From NCBI RefSeq assembly GCF_024347215.1, contig NZ_AP025282.1, positions 2,852,001-2,916,000 on the forward strand: 64,000 nucleotides of DNA, read 5' to 3'. The translations under genes and the position numbers were made by a program. Positions within the stretch are counted from its first letter, which is position 1; each line of letters opens with the position of its first letter. Below are positions 24,027 to 33,549 of this stretch, piece after piece. Source of the DNA: Aliamphritea ceti (GTDB taxonomy: Bacteria > Pseudomonadota > Gammaproteobacteria > Pseudomonadales > Balneatricaceae). Under the pieces are notes generated by a model that was given only the letters and a program-made list of their open reading frames with translations, was not told the DNA's origin and searched no databases.

Positions 24027-24872
24027 ATGAATAAAAGTATTTTAATTACCGGCTGCTCAAGCGGCATCGGCTACTATGTTGCAAAACAGCTAAATCAACG
24101 CGGTTATCAGGTTTTTGCCACTGCCCGTAAAGCTGAAGATGTTGCCAGACTGAACAGTGAAGGACTAAACAGCTTCCAGCTTGACCTGGACAACTCAGAA
24201 TCAATTCAACTCGCTGTGAACTGGGTGTTCGAACAAACCAATGGCAAACTATACGCCCTGTTCAACAACGGTGCTTATGGACAGCCAGGCGCGATCGAAG
24301 ATCTGAGCCGCGAAGTACTGAAAGAACAACTTGAAACCAACTTACTGGGCTGGCATGAACTGACCTGCAAAGTGCTACCGGCAATGCGTCGTCAGCGTGA
24401 AGGCCGCATTATTCAAAACAGCTCTGTACTGGGTTTAATCACAATGCGTTTTCGTGGTGCCTATAACACCAGTAAGTTTGCCCTGGAAGGATATAGCGAT
24501 ACTCTGAGACAGGAACTACACGGCAGCGGGATACAGGTATCACTTATAGAGCCGGGCCCGGTACGCAGTGAATTTCGAGCAAATGCTTACTCCAAATTTA
24601 TGGCGAACATCAACATCGAGAACAGCCCTTTCCGCAGTACTTATGAAGGCGTTATTTCCCGCCTGAGTAATACTGATCCGACCAAAGAAGATCCTTTCAC
24701 TCTTGGGCCAGAAGCCGTTCTCAAACGAGTCATTCACGCACTGGAAAGTAAACGCCCTCAACCCCGCTATTATGTCACCACACCCACTTATCTTTTAGGA
24801 TGGCTTAAGCGCTTCGTATCAACCCGCTTACTGGATAAAATACTGATCAAAGCCTCTGGTTCAGAAAATTAG
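24027..24872 (+). CDS. Short-chain dehydrogenase/reductase
   Basis: A 281-aa classical SDR. The dinucleotide-binding motif is TGCSSGIG (Gly-x3-Gly-x-Gly), the NNGAYG segment follows, and the catalytic Ser-Tyr-Lys triad is seen as NSSVLG and Y-x3-K in AYNTSKFALEGY. The longer C-terminal region resembles the YbbO and retinol-dehydrogenase-like branch. Substrate unknown. The start is ATG 24027, preceded by GGGAAG; a longer upstream frame overlaps the VOC gene on the other strand and was rejected. Confidence 0.9.
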   Translation: MNKSILITGCSSGIGYYVAKQLNQRGYQVFATARKAEDVARLNSEGLNSFQLDLDNSESIQLAVNWVFEQTNGKLYALFNNGAYGQPGAIEDLSREVLKEQLETNLLGWHELTCKVLPAMRRQREGRIIQNSSVLGLITMRFRGAYNTSKFALEGYSDTLRQELHGSGIQVSLIEPGPVRSEFRANAYSKFMANINIENSPFRSTYEGVISRLSNTDPTKEDPFTLGPEAVLKRVIHALESKRPQPRYYVTTPTYLLGWLKRFVSTRLLDKILIKASGSEN

Positions 24873-24967
24873 TCAGGATATGCAGAGCCTGATGAAAGGC
24901 TCTGCTAAGTAGTGTTTATACAAGATCTTCTTACCTATAAGCTCTTATATAGGCGATGACGTAATAC

Positions 24968-25408
24968 CTATGCCAGATCACTCATCTGAGTAGCAATAGC
25001 ATTCTTGATACCCGTCAGTTTATTACGCGCATGCAGCTCAGCATCGCTCACCTGCTCTGCATCATTCTCATTACGGGCGTTTTCAAAGTAACACAGCGTA
25101 GGCTCAAAGCTTTCGGCTTCCTGTTCGTCTAACTGAACATAAGCACAGATAATTAACAGGTCACCCTTGTTTGCTTTATGGGCAGCAGCACCATTCACCG
25201 AAATAATACCGCTGTTATCTTCACCACGAATAGCATAGGTGCTAAATCGTTCACCATTATTGATGTTATAGATATGTATCTGTTCATATTCGCGAATGCC
25301 GGAACTGTCCAGCAGCTTACCATCGATGGCGCATGAGCCTTCGTAGTGCAGTTCGGCATGGGTAGCAGTTACCCGGTGAAGTTTAGCTTTCAGAAATGTT
25401 TGCAACAT
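24968..25408 (-). CDS. panD: Aspartate 1-decarboxylase
   Basis: A pyruvoyl enzyme making beta-alanine from aspartate for pantothenate and coenzyme A. The self-cleavage site G24-S25 is in HYEGSCAIDG, and the conserved NGAAAHK segment follows. It has 146 aa, about 20 more than the common 126, because of an acidic C-terminal extension. The start at ATG 25408 gives the standard MLQTFLKAKLHRVT N-terminus with AAGG upstream. panB and panC are not adjacent, so it is an isolated locus. Confidence 0.94.
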   Translation of the reverse strand: MLQTFLKAKLHRVTATHAELHYEGSCAIDGKLLDSSGIREYEQIHIYNINNGERFSTYAIRGEDNSGIISVNGAAAHKANKGDLLIICAYVQLDEQEAESFEPTLCYFENARNENDAEQVSDAELHARNKLTGIKNAIATQMSDLA

Positions 25409-25886
25409 AGATACAACCTTAATCTTGCGCCACAGTATACCTGCGACTTTCCCAGGAACAGCCTGTCGCCAGGACTGTTCGTCTAAAGTCATGCCTACGC
25501 CCGTCACGGTCAGAACCGTATGATCTGTTCTGGCACGATATACGAACGCCGACAGACCTGCCCAATTAAACACCGCTCAGCAGCGTTTCTTCACCACCTG
25601 ACAAACAGGCGGCGGTAATTCCGGCAAGGATTGTAACAGCTGAAAACCTGATTTAAAGCGTTAATTTGTCGCTAAAAATCATCAATTTGCAGCGATCACC
25701 AACATATCCTGAATCTTTATTCGAGTTACAACTACGGCTTACACAACACCAAAAACACAAAATAATTCAACAAATCCTAACTTCTCTTTAATTTCATTCA
25801 TTTTAACCTGAGCCGAAATCACCCAGCACCAGCGTATAAACTCCTAGAATGGACGCCTTTATCGACACGCAGTAACGGAAATACCT
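25409..25886. other. Divergent control region of panD and metH
   Basis: 478 bp without a credible gene. I looked for a cobalamin or SAH riboswitch before metH and for MetR/MetJ sites and did not find convincing matches. The 200 bp before metH are AT-rich, with a possible -10 (TATAAA) at about 25832. Confidence 0.5.
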
Positions 25887-28800
25887 ATGACAACCGCCCC
25901 TATTCAGCCATCCGTCCCTAACACTATTACAACAGCCCTGCATACAGCACTTGAGCAGCGCATCCTGACGCTGGACGGCGCCATGGGCACTATGATTCAA
26001 AAATACCCACTCGGTGAAGCTGAGTTTCGTGGCCAGCGTTTCAGCGACTGGCCGACAGACCTTAAAGGCAATAACGATCTGCTGGTACTCACCCAGCCAG
26101 ACATTATCCGTGAGATTCATGCCGGATTTCTGGACGCGGGCTGCGACATCATCGAAACCAACACCTTTAACGCCACATCGATTGCTATGTCCGACTATGA
26201 CATGGCCCACCTGAGCAAAGAGATCAACTATGTTGCAGCAACCTTAGCCCGGGAAGCCGCTGATCAGTTCAGCAGCACGGAACAACCTCGCTATGTTGCC
26301 GGCGTGCTTGGCCCGACAAACCGTACCTGCTCTCTGTCACCGGACGTCAATGACCCTGGAAAACGCAATGTGCACTTTGATGAACTGGTAGAGGCTTATA
26401 CGGAATCCTTACAGGGTCTTATTGATGGCGGTGTTGACCTGATATTGATCGAGACGATTTTCGACACTCTGAACGCTAAGGCCGCTATATTTGCCTTCGA
26501 TCAATATTGTCAGAACCACCAGCTGAATTTACCGCTCATGATCTCCGGCACCATCACTGATGCTTCCGGCCGCACCTTATCAGGCCAGACTACTGAAGCA
26601 TTCTGGAATGCCGTACGACATATCAAGCCTATATCTATTGGCCTGAACTGCGCACTGGGTCCAAAAGAATTACGCCAGTATGTCGCCGAACTCTCCCGTA
26701 TTGCTGATACCTTTGTGTCAGTGCATCCAAATGCAGGCCTGCCAAATGCATTCGGTGAGTATGATGAAACACCTGAAGAAATGGCCGCTGAGATTGGCGA
26801 ATGGGCCAGCAGTGGACTGGTGAATATTGTTGGCGGTTGCTGTGGCACCACTCCTGAACATCTGAAAGCAATTAAACATATCTGCCAGCAGCATCAGCCA
26901 CGCTTAGTGCCCGAACGACCAGTTGCATGCCGCTTAGCTGGACTGGAACCTTTAAACATAGATTCAGACAGCCTGTTCGTGAATGTTGGTGAACGCACCA
27001 ATGTAACCGGCTCTGCTGTTTTCCGTCGTTTGATCAAAGCCGGTGATTACGAGACCGCACTGGAAGTTGCCCGCCAACAGGTTGAGAACGGTGCGCAGAT
27101 CATCGACATCAATATGGATGAGGGCATGTTGGATGCGGAAGCAGCAATGGTACGCTTCCTGAACCTGATTGCTTCTGAGCCTGACATCAGCCGCGTACCG
27201 GTCATGCTCGACTCTTCTAAATGGGATGTCATTGAAGCCGGTCTTAAATGCGTACAGGGCAAAGGCATTGTTAACTCCATTAGCCTGAAAGAAGGTGAAG
27301 ACGCATTCATTCATCAGGCAAACCTGCTACGACGTTACGGTGCAGCGGTTGTTGTTATAGCTTTTGACGAGACCGGCCAGGCCGATACTTACCAGCGTAA
27401 AATTGATATCTGCCAACGTTCCTATCAACTATTGACTGAAACGGTGGGCTTCCCGGCTGAAGATATTATTTTTGACCCTAACATCTTCGCTGTTGCCACA
27501 GGTATCGAGGAACACAACAACTATGCCGATGACTTCATCCGTGCCACCGGCTGGATAAAACAAAACCTGCCTCATGCGATGGTATCCGGCGGCGTTTCTA
27601 ATGTGTCATTTTCATTTCGCGGTAACAACCCGGTGCGCGAAGCTATTCATTGCGTATTTCTTTACCATGCCATCCAGCAAGGCATGGACATGGCTATCGT
27701 TAACGCAGGCCAACTGGCCATTTACGACGACCTCCCTACAGAATTAAAAACAGCTGTCGAAGCCGTAGTTCTCAACACATCCGATGAATCCACCGAGAAC
27801 CTGTTAGAAATTGCTGGCCGCTACCTGAACGATGGCAGCCAGACAGATAACAGCGAGCAACAGGCGGCACAACTGGCATGGCGTGAGCTCCCTGTAGAAG
27901 AGCGCCTTTCTCATGCGCTGGTGAAAGGCATTGCCGATCATATTGAAACCGATGTAGAAGAATGTCGTCAAAACTATGCGCGCCCAATAGAAGTCATTGA
28001 AGGCCCGCTGATGGCTGGCATGGGAATTGTTGGCGATTTATTTGGCGCCGGTAAAATGTTCTTGCCGCAAGTGGTTAAATCCGCCCGGGTAATGAAAAAA
28101 GCCGTTGCCTGGTTAATGCCTTACATCGAAGCAGAACAGCAAGATGGCGAAATCCGCAGTAACGGCAAGATTCTAATGGCGACGGTTAAAGGTGATGTAC
28201 ATGATATCGGCAAAAACATCGTCGGCGTTGTACTCCAGTGTAACAACTACGAGATCATCGATCTGGGTGTTATGGTCTCAAGTGAAAACATTTTGCGTAC
28301 TGCCCGTGAAGAGAATGTCGACATCATTGGCTTATCTGGTCTGATCACTCCATCACTGGATGAAATGGTCAATGTTGCAAAAGAAATGCAGCGTCAGGAC
28401 ATCAATCTTCCACTGATGATTGGTGGTGCAACGACCTCAAAAGCACATACTGCTGTCAAGATCGAACCTGGTTTCAACCTGGACCAGGTCGTACATGTCA
28501 GTAACGCATCGCGGGCAGTTAATGTTGCCAGCAGCCTGCTATCGAAAGAAAGAAAAGATAATTATATCAAAGAAATAAAGGAAGAATATCAGGCAATACG
28601 AGAACGTTTCACGGAGCGCCAGAAGCTCGGCCGAAGAGTAAGTTTACAACAGGCACGCACCAACAAACTGGCAACCGACTGGCAGACCTATACACCACCT
28701 GTACCCGCTAACCCCGGAATTCATAGCTTCCGCGATTTTGATCTGCAAAAACTACGTGAGTTCATCGACTGGACCCCTTTCTTTCGCAGCTGGGAACTGG

Positions 28801-29627
28801 CCGGACGTTACCCGGCGATTCTGGAAGATGAAGTTGTCGGCGATGCCGCAAGTAAACTGTTTGCCGATGCCACCGCAATGCTAGATGACCTCATCAACAA
28901 CCGGAAAATTACCGCACATGCTGTCGTCGGCCTGTTGCCGGCCAACACCCGGAACCATGACGATATTGTTGTTTACCAGGACGAACAACGACAAACAGTA
29001 CAGACCACTCTGCCCCAGCTTCGGCAGCAAATAGAAAAAACAGCAGGCAAAGCCAACCTTTGCCTGGCTGACTTTATTGCCCCGGAAGACAACGACATCC
29101 CAGACTACCTGGGCATGTTCGCCGTCAGCGCTGGTCATGGTGTAGACAAACTCGTTGAGGCTTATGAAGCAGATAACGATGTTTACAGCAGCATCATGGT
29201 TAAAGCCCTGGCAGACCGACTGGCAGAAGCCTTTGCCGAATACATGCATTGCTATGTCCGCAAGGAACTCTGGGGATATGCAAGCCAGGAACACTTAGAT
29301 AACGAGGCACTGATTCAGGAAAAATACAGCGGAATTCGCCCTGCCCCCGGCTACCCGGCATGCCCTGACCATACGATTAAAGCCCGCTTATGGGAACTGC
29401 TTGATGTAGAGCAACATACCGGACTGACCTTAACAGACAGCTATGCAATGTATCCGACTGCAGCAGTCAGTGGCTGGTATTTCAGTCATCCGCAAAGTCA
29501 GTACTTTGGTGTTGCAAAAATAAGTGAAGATCAGCTGGGATCCTACGCAGAACGCTGTGAAATCAGTCAGCAAGATGCGGAACGCTGGCTAGCTCCGAAC
29601 CTGGGATATGAGCCAGAGGAAGGTTAA
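25887..29627 (+). CDS. metH: Cobalamin-dependent methionine synthase
   Basis: A 1246-aa four-module enzyme transferring a methyl group from methyl-tetrahydrofolate to homocysteine via cobalamin. The homocysteine domain (to about 350) has the zinc cysteine pair in GGCCGTTPEH. The pterin domain includes NVGERTNVTGS. The B12 domain carries the cobalt-ligand histidine motif GDVHDIGKNIVGVVL, and the C-terminal activation domain (from about 920) has RPAPGYPACPDH, which binds SAM. The length is close to E. coli MetH (1227 aa) and all modules are intact. It stands alone and is followed by a strong terminator. Confidence 0.98.
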   Translation: MTTAPIQPSVPNTITTALHTALEQRILTLDGAMGTMIQKYPLGEAEFRGQRFSDWPTDLKGNNDLLVLTQPDIIREIHAGFLDAGCDIIETNTFNATSIAMSDYDMAHLSKEINYVAATLAREAADQFSSTEQPRYVAGVLGPTNRTCSLSPDVNDPGKRNVHFDELVEAYTESLQGLIDGGVDLILIETIFDTLNAKAAIFAFDQYCQNHQLNLPLMISGTITDASGRTLSGQTTEAFWNAVRHIKPISIGLNCALGPKELRQYVAELSRIADTFVSVHPNAGLPNAFGEYDETPEEMAAEIGEWASSGLVNIVGGCCGTTPEHLKAIKHICQQHQPRLVPERPVACRLAGLEPLNIDSDSLFVNVGERTNVTGSAVFRRLIKAGDYETALEVARQQVENGAQIIDINMDEGMLDAEAAMVRFLNLIASEPDISRVPVMLDSSKWDVIEAGLKCVQGKGIVNSISLKEGEDAFIHQANLLRRYGAAVVVIAFDETGQADTYQRKIDICQRSYQLLTETVGFPAEDIIFDPNIFAVATGIEEHNNYADDFIRATGWIKQNLPHAMVSGGVSNVSFSFRGNNPVREAIHCVFLYHAIQQGMDMAIVNAGQLAIYDDLPTELKTAVEAVVLNTSDESTENLLEIAGRYLNDGSQTDNSEQQAAQLAWRELPVEERLSHALVKGIADHIETDVEECRQNYARPIEVIEGPLMAGMGIVGDLFGAGKMFLPQVVKSARVMKKAVAWLMPYIEAEQQDGEIRSNGKILMATVKGDVHDIGKNIVGVVLQCNNYEIIDLGVMVSSENILRTAREENVDIIGLSGLITPSLDEMVNVAKEMQRQDINLPLMIGGATTSKAHTAVKIEPGFNLDQVVHVSNASRAVNVASSLLSKERKDNYIKEIKEEYQAIRERFTERQKLGRRVSLQQARTNKLATDWQTYTPPVPANPGIHSFRDFDLQKLREFIDWTPFFRSWELAGRYPAILEDEVVGDAASKLFADATAMLDDLINNRKITAHAVVGLLPANTRNHDDIVVYQDEQRQTVQTTLPQLRQQIEKTAGKANLCLADFIAPEDNDIPDYLGMFAVSAGHGVDKLVEAYEADNDVYSSIMVKALADRLAEAFAEYMHCYVRKELWGYASQEHLDNEALIQEKYSGIRPAPGYPACPDHTIKARLWELLDVEQHTGLTLTDSYAMYPTAAVSGWYFSHPQSQYFGVAKISEDQLGSYAERCEISQQDAERWLAPNLGYEPEEG

Positions 29628-29710
29628 TACACTTCTCTATACTCATCCCTTTAAACTCATTTCTATTAAAAGAGTTTTTCACCAGACGCTTTCCCCAACC
29701 GCGTCCCATT

Positions 29711-29755
29711 GCAGTCACCAGCATTTAACGTGCTGGCTGGTGGCTGCCTTTTTAT
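29711..29755 (+). terminator. metH terminator
   Basis: A 12-bp stem, GCAGTCACCAGC (29711-29722) pairing with GCTGGTGGCTGC (29736-29747) through one G-U pair, with a 13-nt loop. CTTTTTATT follows directly. Confidence 0.85.
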
Positions 29756-29763
29756 TCCTTTAA

Positions 29764-29786
29764 AAAATCATCAGTCTGATGATTTT
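29764..29786. repeat. Perfect hairpin between metH and katG terminators
   Basis: Arms AAAATCATCAG (29764-29774) and CTGATGATTTT (29776-29786) around a single T. It may be another weak termination signal. Confidence 0.6.
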
Positions 29787-29792
29787 CTGAAT

Positions 29793-29832
29793 TAAAAAAA
29801 GGCATTTCAGATTCATCTGAAATGCCTTTTTT
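29793..29832. terminator. Bidirectional terminator before katG end
   Basis: A perfect 11-bp stem (GGCATTTCAGA, 29801-29811, with its complement, 29816-29826) and loop TTCA, flanked by seven A and six T. It can stop transcription from both the metH and the katG side. Confidence 0.92.
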
Positions 29833-29901
29833 CTGCTAACAACCAACCTGAAAGAATCTGCTCAGACGGTTATTCAAGCAGCTTCAGAACCGCCTAAAAG
29901 C

Positions 29902-32109
29902 TTACCTGAGGTCGAATCGGTCCAGATCCATCACCTTACTCCAGGCCGCCACAAAATCACTGACGAACTTAAGCTTAGCGTCATCACTGGCATAGACCTC
30001 CGCAACCGCACGCAATTGCGAGTTTGAGCCAAATACCAGATCAACCTCAGTAGCTGTCCATTTCAGCTGTCCGGTATTACTGTCACTGCCTTCAATAACT
30101 CCTGCCTCGGTTGCTGACTTTTGCCACTGAGTACTCATATCTAACAAATTCACAAAGAAGTCATTAGACAAAGCATCAGTCTGCCGGGTAAACACGCCAT
30201 GACGGCTTTGTCCGGTGTTAGCGTTAAGCACTCGCATGCCGCCAACCAGCACAGTCATTTCAGGCACAGTCAGTGTCAGCAACTGCGCCCTATCAACTAA
30301 CAGTTCAGCTGCTGGTCTTACATGATTAGCAACAACATAGTTTCTGAAACCATCAGCAACAGGCTGCAAAGCATCAAATGATTCGATATCAGTCTGCTCC
30401 TGAGTCGCATCAGTACGACCCGGACTGAACGGCACAGTAACGTCTATCCCGGCGTTTCTGGCTGCCTGTTCAATTGCCGCACAACCACCCAGCACAATCA
30501 CATCCGCCAGAGACACCTGTTTATCATTTACCTTCTTATCCGACAGGGAACAGTTAAAAGCCTGCTGCACACTAACCAGTGATTGCAACACAGCTTCAAG
30601 CTGTGCCGGATTATTCACACTCCAGTCTTTCTGAGGCGCTAAACGTAAACGTGCACCATTAGCGCCGCCACGCATATCACTGCTCCTATAGGTTGCAGCA
30701 GATGCCCAGGCGGTTGATACCAGTTGCGAAACAGTCAAACCTGTTGCCAATATTTTAGCTTTAATGTTCGCGGCATCTTCAGCATTAACCAACTCATGAT
30801 CTACAACAGGCACAGGATCCTGCCACAGCTGTGGCTCAGCAGGCACCATTGAACCCAAACCACGCACATATGGACCCATGTCCCTGTGGGTTAACTTAAA
30901 CCAGGCCTTGGAAAAGGCTTCAGCCAGTTCTTCAGGATGTTCATGAAAACGGCGCGAAATAGGTGCATAAATCGGATCAAGCTTTAACGCCATATCAGCC
31001 GTTGTCATCATTAACGGCTCTCTGCTATTGGCATCGTGGGCTGCGGGCGCACCATTTGACTGTGAAGCAGCGGTAGGCGTCCACTGATGTGCACCAGCAG
31101 GGCTTTTGGTCAGCTCCCACTCATAACCTAACAAGGCATCAAAAAAACCATTATCCCATTGCACCGGATTACTGGTCCACGCGCCTTCAACCCCACTGGT
31201 AATAGTGTCGCCACCTTTACCGCTTCCCATAGTATTTTTCCAGCCCAGCCCCTGCTCTTCAATGCTGGCACCTTCCGGCTCAGCACCTACATGCGCAGGA
31301 TCACCCGCACCATGCGCCTTACCAAAGGTATGACCACCGGCAACAAGCGCAACTGTTTCTTCGTCATTCATCGCCATACGCGCAAAAGTTTCACGAATGT
31401 CACGGGCAGAAGCTAACGGATCAGGATTACCATTTGGACCTTCCGGGTTAACGTATATCAGTCCCATCTGGACAGCACCAAGAGGATTCTCAAGCTCACG
31501 ATCACCACTGTAACGCTGGTCACCCAGCCATTCTGTTTCAGGGCCCCAGTAAATATCTTCTTCAGGCTCCCAGATATCTGCACGGCCACCTGCAAAACCA
31601 AATGTTTTGAGCCCCATAGTTTCCAAAGCGCGATTACCAGCAAATATCATCAGATCAGCCCAGGAAATAGCATCACCGTATTTTTGTTTCACCGGCCAGA
31701 GCAAACGTCGTGCCTTATCGAGGTTACCGTTATCAGGCCAGCTGTTAAGTGGCGCAAATCGCTGCGAGCCGCTTCCACCACCACCTCTGCCATCATGGGT
31801 CCGGTAAGTACCCGCGCTGTGCCAGGCCATACGAATGAACAATGGACCATAATGGCCATAATCAGCTGGCCACCAGTCTTGGGAGTCTGTCATCAGTGCA
31901 TCAACATCTTTCGCCAGCGCATCAAGATCAAGCGAACCAAACGCTTTAGCATAATCAAACCCTTTACCCATAGGGCTGACATCATCGGTATTCTGGCTAA
32001 GAATCTTAAGATTCAACTGGTTTGGCCACCAATGGCGGTTTGCCGCACTACCGGTGGCCATCTGTTTATTAGCCCCATGCATTACGGGACATTTTCCTTG
32101 CTCACTCAT
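29902..32109 (-). CDS. katG: Catalase-peroxidase KatG
   Basis: A 735-aa heme enzyme that removes hydrogen peroxide. The distal triad R93, W96, H97 is visible in FIRMAWHSAGTYR and the proximal H260 in VALVAGGHTFGKAHG. The three residues of the Met-Tyr-Trp adduct needed for catalase activity are present (W96, Y219, M245), with spacing matching known enzymes. Both the active N-terminal and the degenerate C-terminal peroxidase domains are complete. It lacks a signal peptide, so it is cytoplasmic. Divergent from a DUF2750 gene; I could not recognise an OxyR site in the 222-bp gap. Confidence 0.97.
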   Translation of the reverse strand: MSEQGKCPVMHGANKQMATGSAANRHWWPNQLNLKILSQNTDDVSPMGKGFDYAKAFGSLDLDALAKDVDALMTDSQDWWPADYGHYGPLFIRMAWHSAGTYRTHDGRGGGGSGSQRFAPLNSWPDNGNLDKARRLLWPVKQKYGDAISWADLMIFAGNRALETMGLKTFGFAGGRADIWEPEEDIYWGPETEWLGDQRYSGDRELENPLGAVQMGLIYVNPEGPNGNPDPLASARDIRETFARMAMNDEETVALVAGGHTFGKAHGAGDPAHVGAEPEGASIEEQGLGWKNTMGSGKGGDTITSGVEGAWTSNPVQWDNGFFDALLGYEWELTKSPAGAHQWTPTAASQSNGAPAAHDANSREPLMMTTADMALKLDPIYAPISRRFHEHPEELAEAFSKAWFKLTHRDMGPYVRGLGSMVPAEPQLWQDPVPVVDHELVNAEDAANIKAKILATGLTVSQLVSTAWASAATYRSSDMRGGANGARLRLAPQKDWSVNNPAQLEAVLQSLVSVQQAFNCSLSDKKVNDKQVSLADVIVLGGCAAIEQAARNAGIDVTVPFSPGRTDATQEQTDIESFDALQPVADGFRNYVVANHVRPAAELLVDRAQLLTLTVPEMTVLVGGMRVLNANTGQSRHGVFTRQTDALSNDFFVNLLDMSTQWQKSATEAGVIEGSDSNTGQLKWTATEVDLVFGSNSQLRAVAEVYASDDAKLKFVSDFVAAWSKVMDLDRFDLR

Positions 32110-32331
32110 CGGCTCGATCTCCTGTCATAATTGAAAACTCCCCGCTATGCTTTGCTTGGGTGTAGGTAAGCGGGCGTAAACAAACTATAGAAACAGATTC
32201 GAAATATGGATAATTAATTAATTTTTGCGGCTTAATAGTTTTTTATAAATGAACGATAAACCCCGTTAATTGACCCCACAGCCAAAGCCGGGCAGTATGC
32301 GCGCCTCTTACTATCAAAATCAGTGAAAAAT

Positions 32332-32691
32332 ATGACTCAGCAAAACAGTGAACAGGCTTACAACACCTTTCTGAACGAAGTCGCCAGCCAGCAGGAAATC
32401 TGGATTCTTACCGATCAGTACGGCAGTGTAATGCTCAACACTGATGATGAAGATTGCGTACCTGTATGGGCCAGCGAAGCCGAAGCCGCTGCCTGGGTAA
32501 GCGATGAATGGAAGGACTGTCAGCCAGAAGCTATCGCACTGAAAGTATGGCAGCATCGCTGGACCGCAGGCCTTGAAGAAGATGAATTCTGCGTTGTCAT
32601 CTCACCGAAAGAAGATCAGGAAGGCCTGGTGATTCATCCGGAAGACCTGGATTCAGATTTGCGCAAAGCACTGAAAAAAGCACAACGCTAA
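32332..32691 (+). CDS. DUF2750 family protein
   Basis: A 119-aa acidic protein of the DUF2750 family. It shows the pattern of an N-terminal helix, EIWILTDQYGSVM and VPVWASEAEAAAWVSDEW, in which a stretch of the sequence seems to bind a small ligand or partner; no function has been established. It is full length. The ATG at 32332 was preferred over the GTG at 32323, since neither has a strong Shine-Dalgarno. Confidence 0.8.
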   Translation: MTQQNSEQAYNTFLNEVASQQEIWILTDQYGSVMLNTDDEDCVPVWASEAEAAAWVSDEWKDCQPEAIALKVWQHRWTAGLEEDEFCVVISPKEDQEGLVIHPEDLDSDLRKALKKAQR

Positions 32692-32715
32692 ACAGCTATA
32701 TGCATTAACGCCGGT

Positions 32716-33402
32716 TTATAATGACAAACCGGCGATTGTAGCCACGCCTAACTGGCGCATCTGTCGCATAATCCAGCGAACACGCTTTTGCATATACTGG
32801 CTGGGAGCAGCCGCATTAAAACGGTATGGGTTTGGTAATACACTGGCTAACAAAGCCGACTGCTTCACCGTTAAACGCTCAGCAGAACGGTTAAAGAAAT
32901 GCTGACTGGCCGCCTCCACTCCATAAATACCCGGCCCGAACTCCACGATATTTAAATACAGCTCAAGCGTTCTTTGCTTTCCGCAAATAGCATCCATCAG
33001 CACCGCAAGACCTGCCTCAAGCCCTTTGCGCACATAATTCTTTGCTGGCCAAAGAAACAGGTTTTTAGATGCCTGCTGAGTAATAGTACTGGCCCCGCGG
33101 GTACGCTTACCCGCATTACGTTCTTCCAGTGCCTTTTCAATTGATTCCCAGTCCAGGCCATCATGCTCAGGAAACAGCTGATCTTCACTGGCAATGACAG
33201 CCAGCTGCATATTCTCAGAAATATTTTCCAGATCAACCCACTGATGCAAAACATCATCAGGATAACCGTCAGGTGGATTCAGCCAACGCTGAATTTGCCA
33301 GGACCAGGTAGGCGGATCAATGAACTTAACCGTCGCAACCAGCGCAAAAGGTAGCAGGCACAGCACCAGCAAAAAGCATACAACCAACCGCTTTAGCTTC
33401 AT
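32716..33402 (-). CDS. mtgA: Monofunctional peptidoglycan glycosyltransferase
   Basis: A 228-aa GT51 enzyme that polymerises lipid II into glycan strands. One N-terminal membrane helix (about 6-26) anchors the periplasmic catalytic domain. The catalytic glutamate is E73 in IASEDQLFPEHDGLD, and the second motif is RGASTITQQASKNLFLW; GKQRTLELYLNIVEFGPGIY is also present. The length equals the typical MtgA (about 230-240 aa). The start at ATG 33402 is set by the position before the membrane helix; the frame continues to 33480 without a better signal. Confidence 0.95.
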   Translation of the reverse strand: MKLKRLVVCFLLVLCLLPFALVATVKFIDPPTWSWQIQRWLNPPDGYPDDVLHQWVDLENISENMQLAVIASEDQLFPEHDGLDWESIEKALEERNAGKRTRGASTITQQASKNLFLWPAKNYVRKGLEAGLAVLMDAICGKQRTLELYLNIVEFGPGIYGVEAASQHFFNRSAERLTVKQSALLASVLPNPYRFNAAAPSQYMQKRVRWIMRQMRQLGVATIAGLSL

Positions 33403-33549
33403 TTTTCCACGCCTGAAGCGCTTTCTGATACCTTTTCCGATACCCCTAACTGTCAACCTCACAGTAATAATACCACCCAACTGCTGTACAAAAATTCGCC
33501 ATCATACCGACTTATCCAACAGACAGAAAGTGAATTTGAATCAGTCTGA

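Noticed and set aside
25600..25886. Cobalamin or SAH riboswitch before metH
   Set aside because: I could not find the conserved cobalamin box or SAH core on the plus strand; no convincing structure.
32110..32331. OxyR site before katG
   Set aside because: The ATAG/CTAT-like half-sites present do not have the required spacing.
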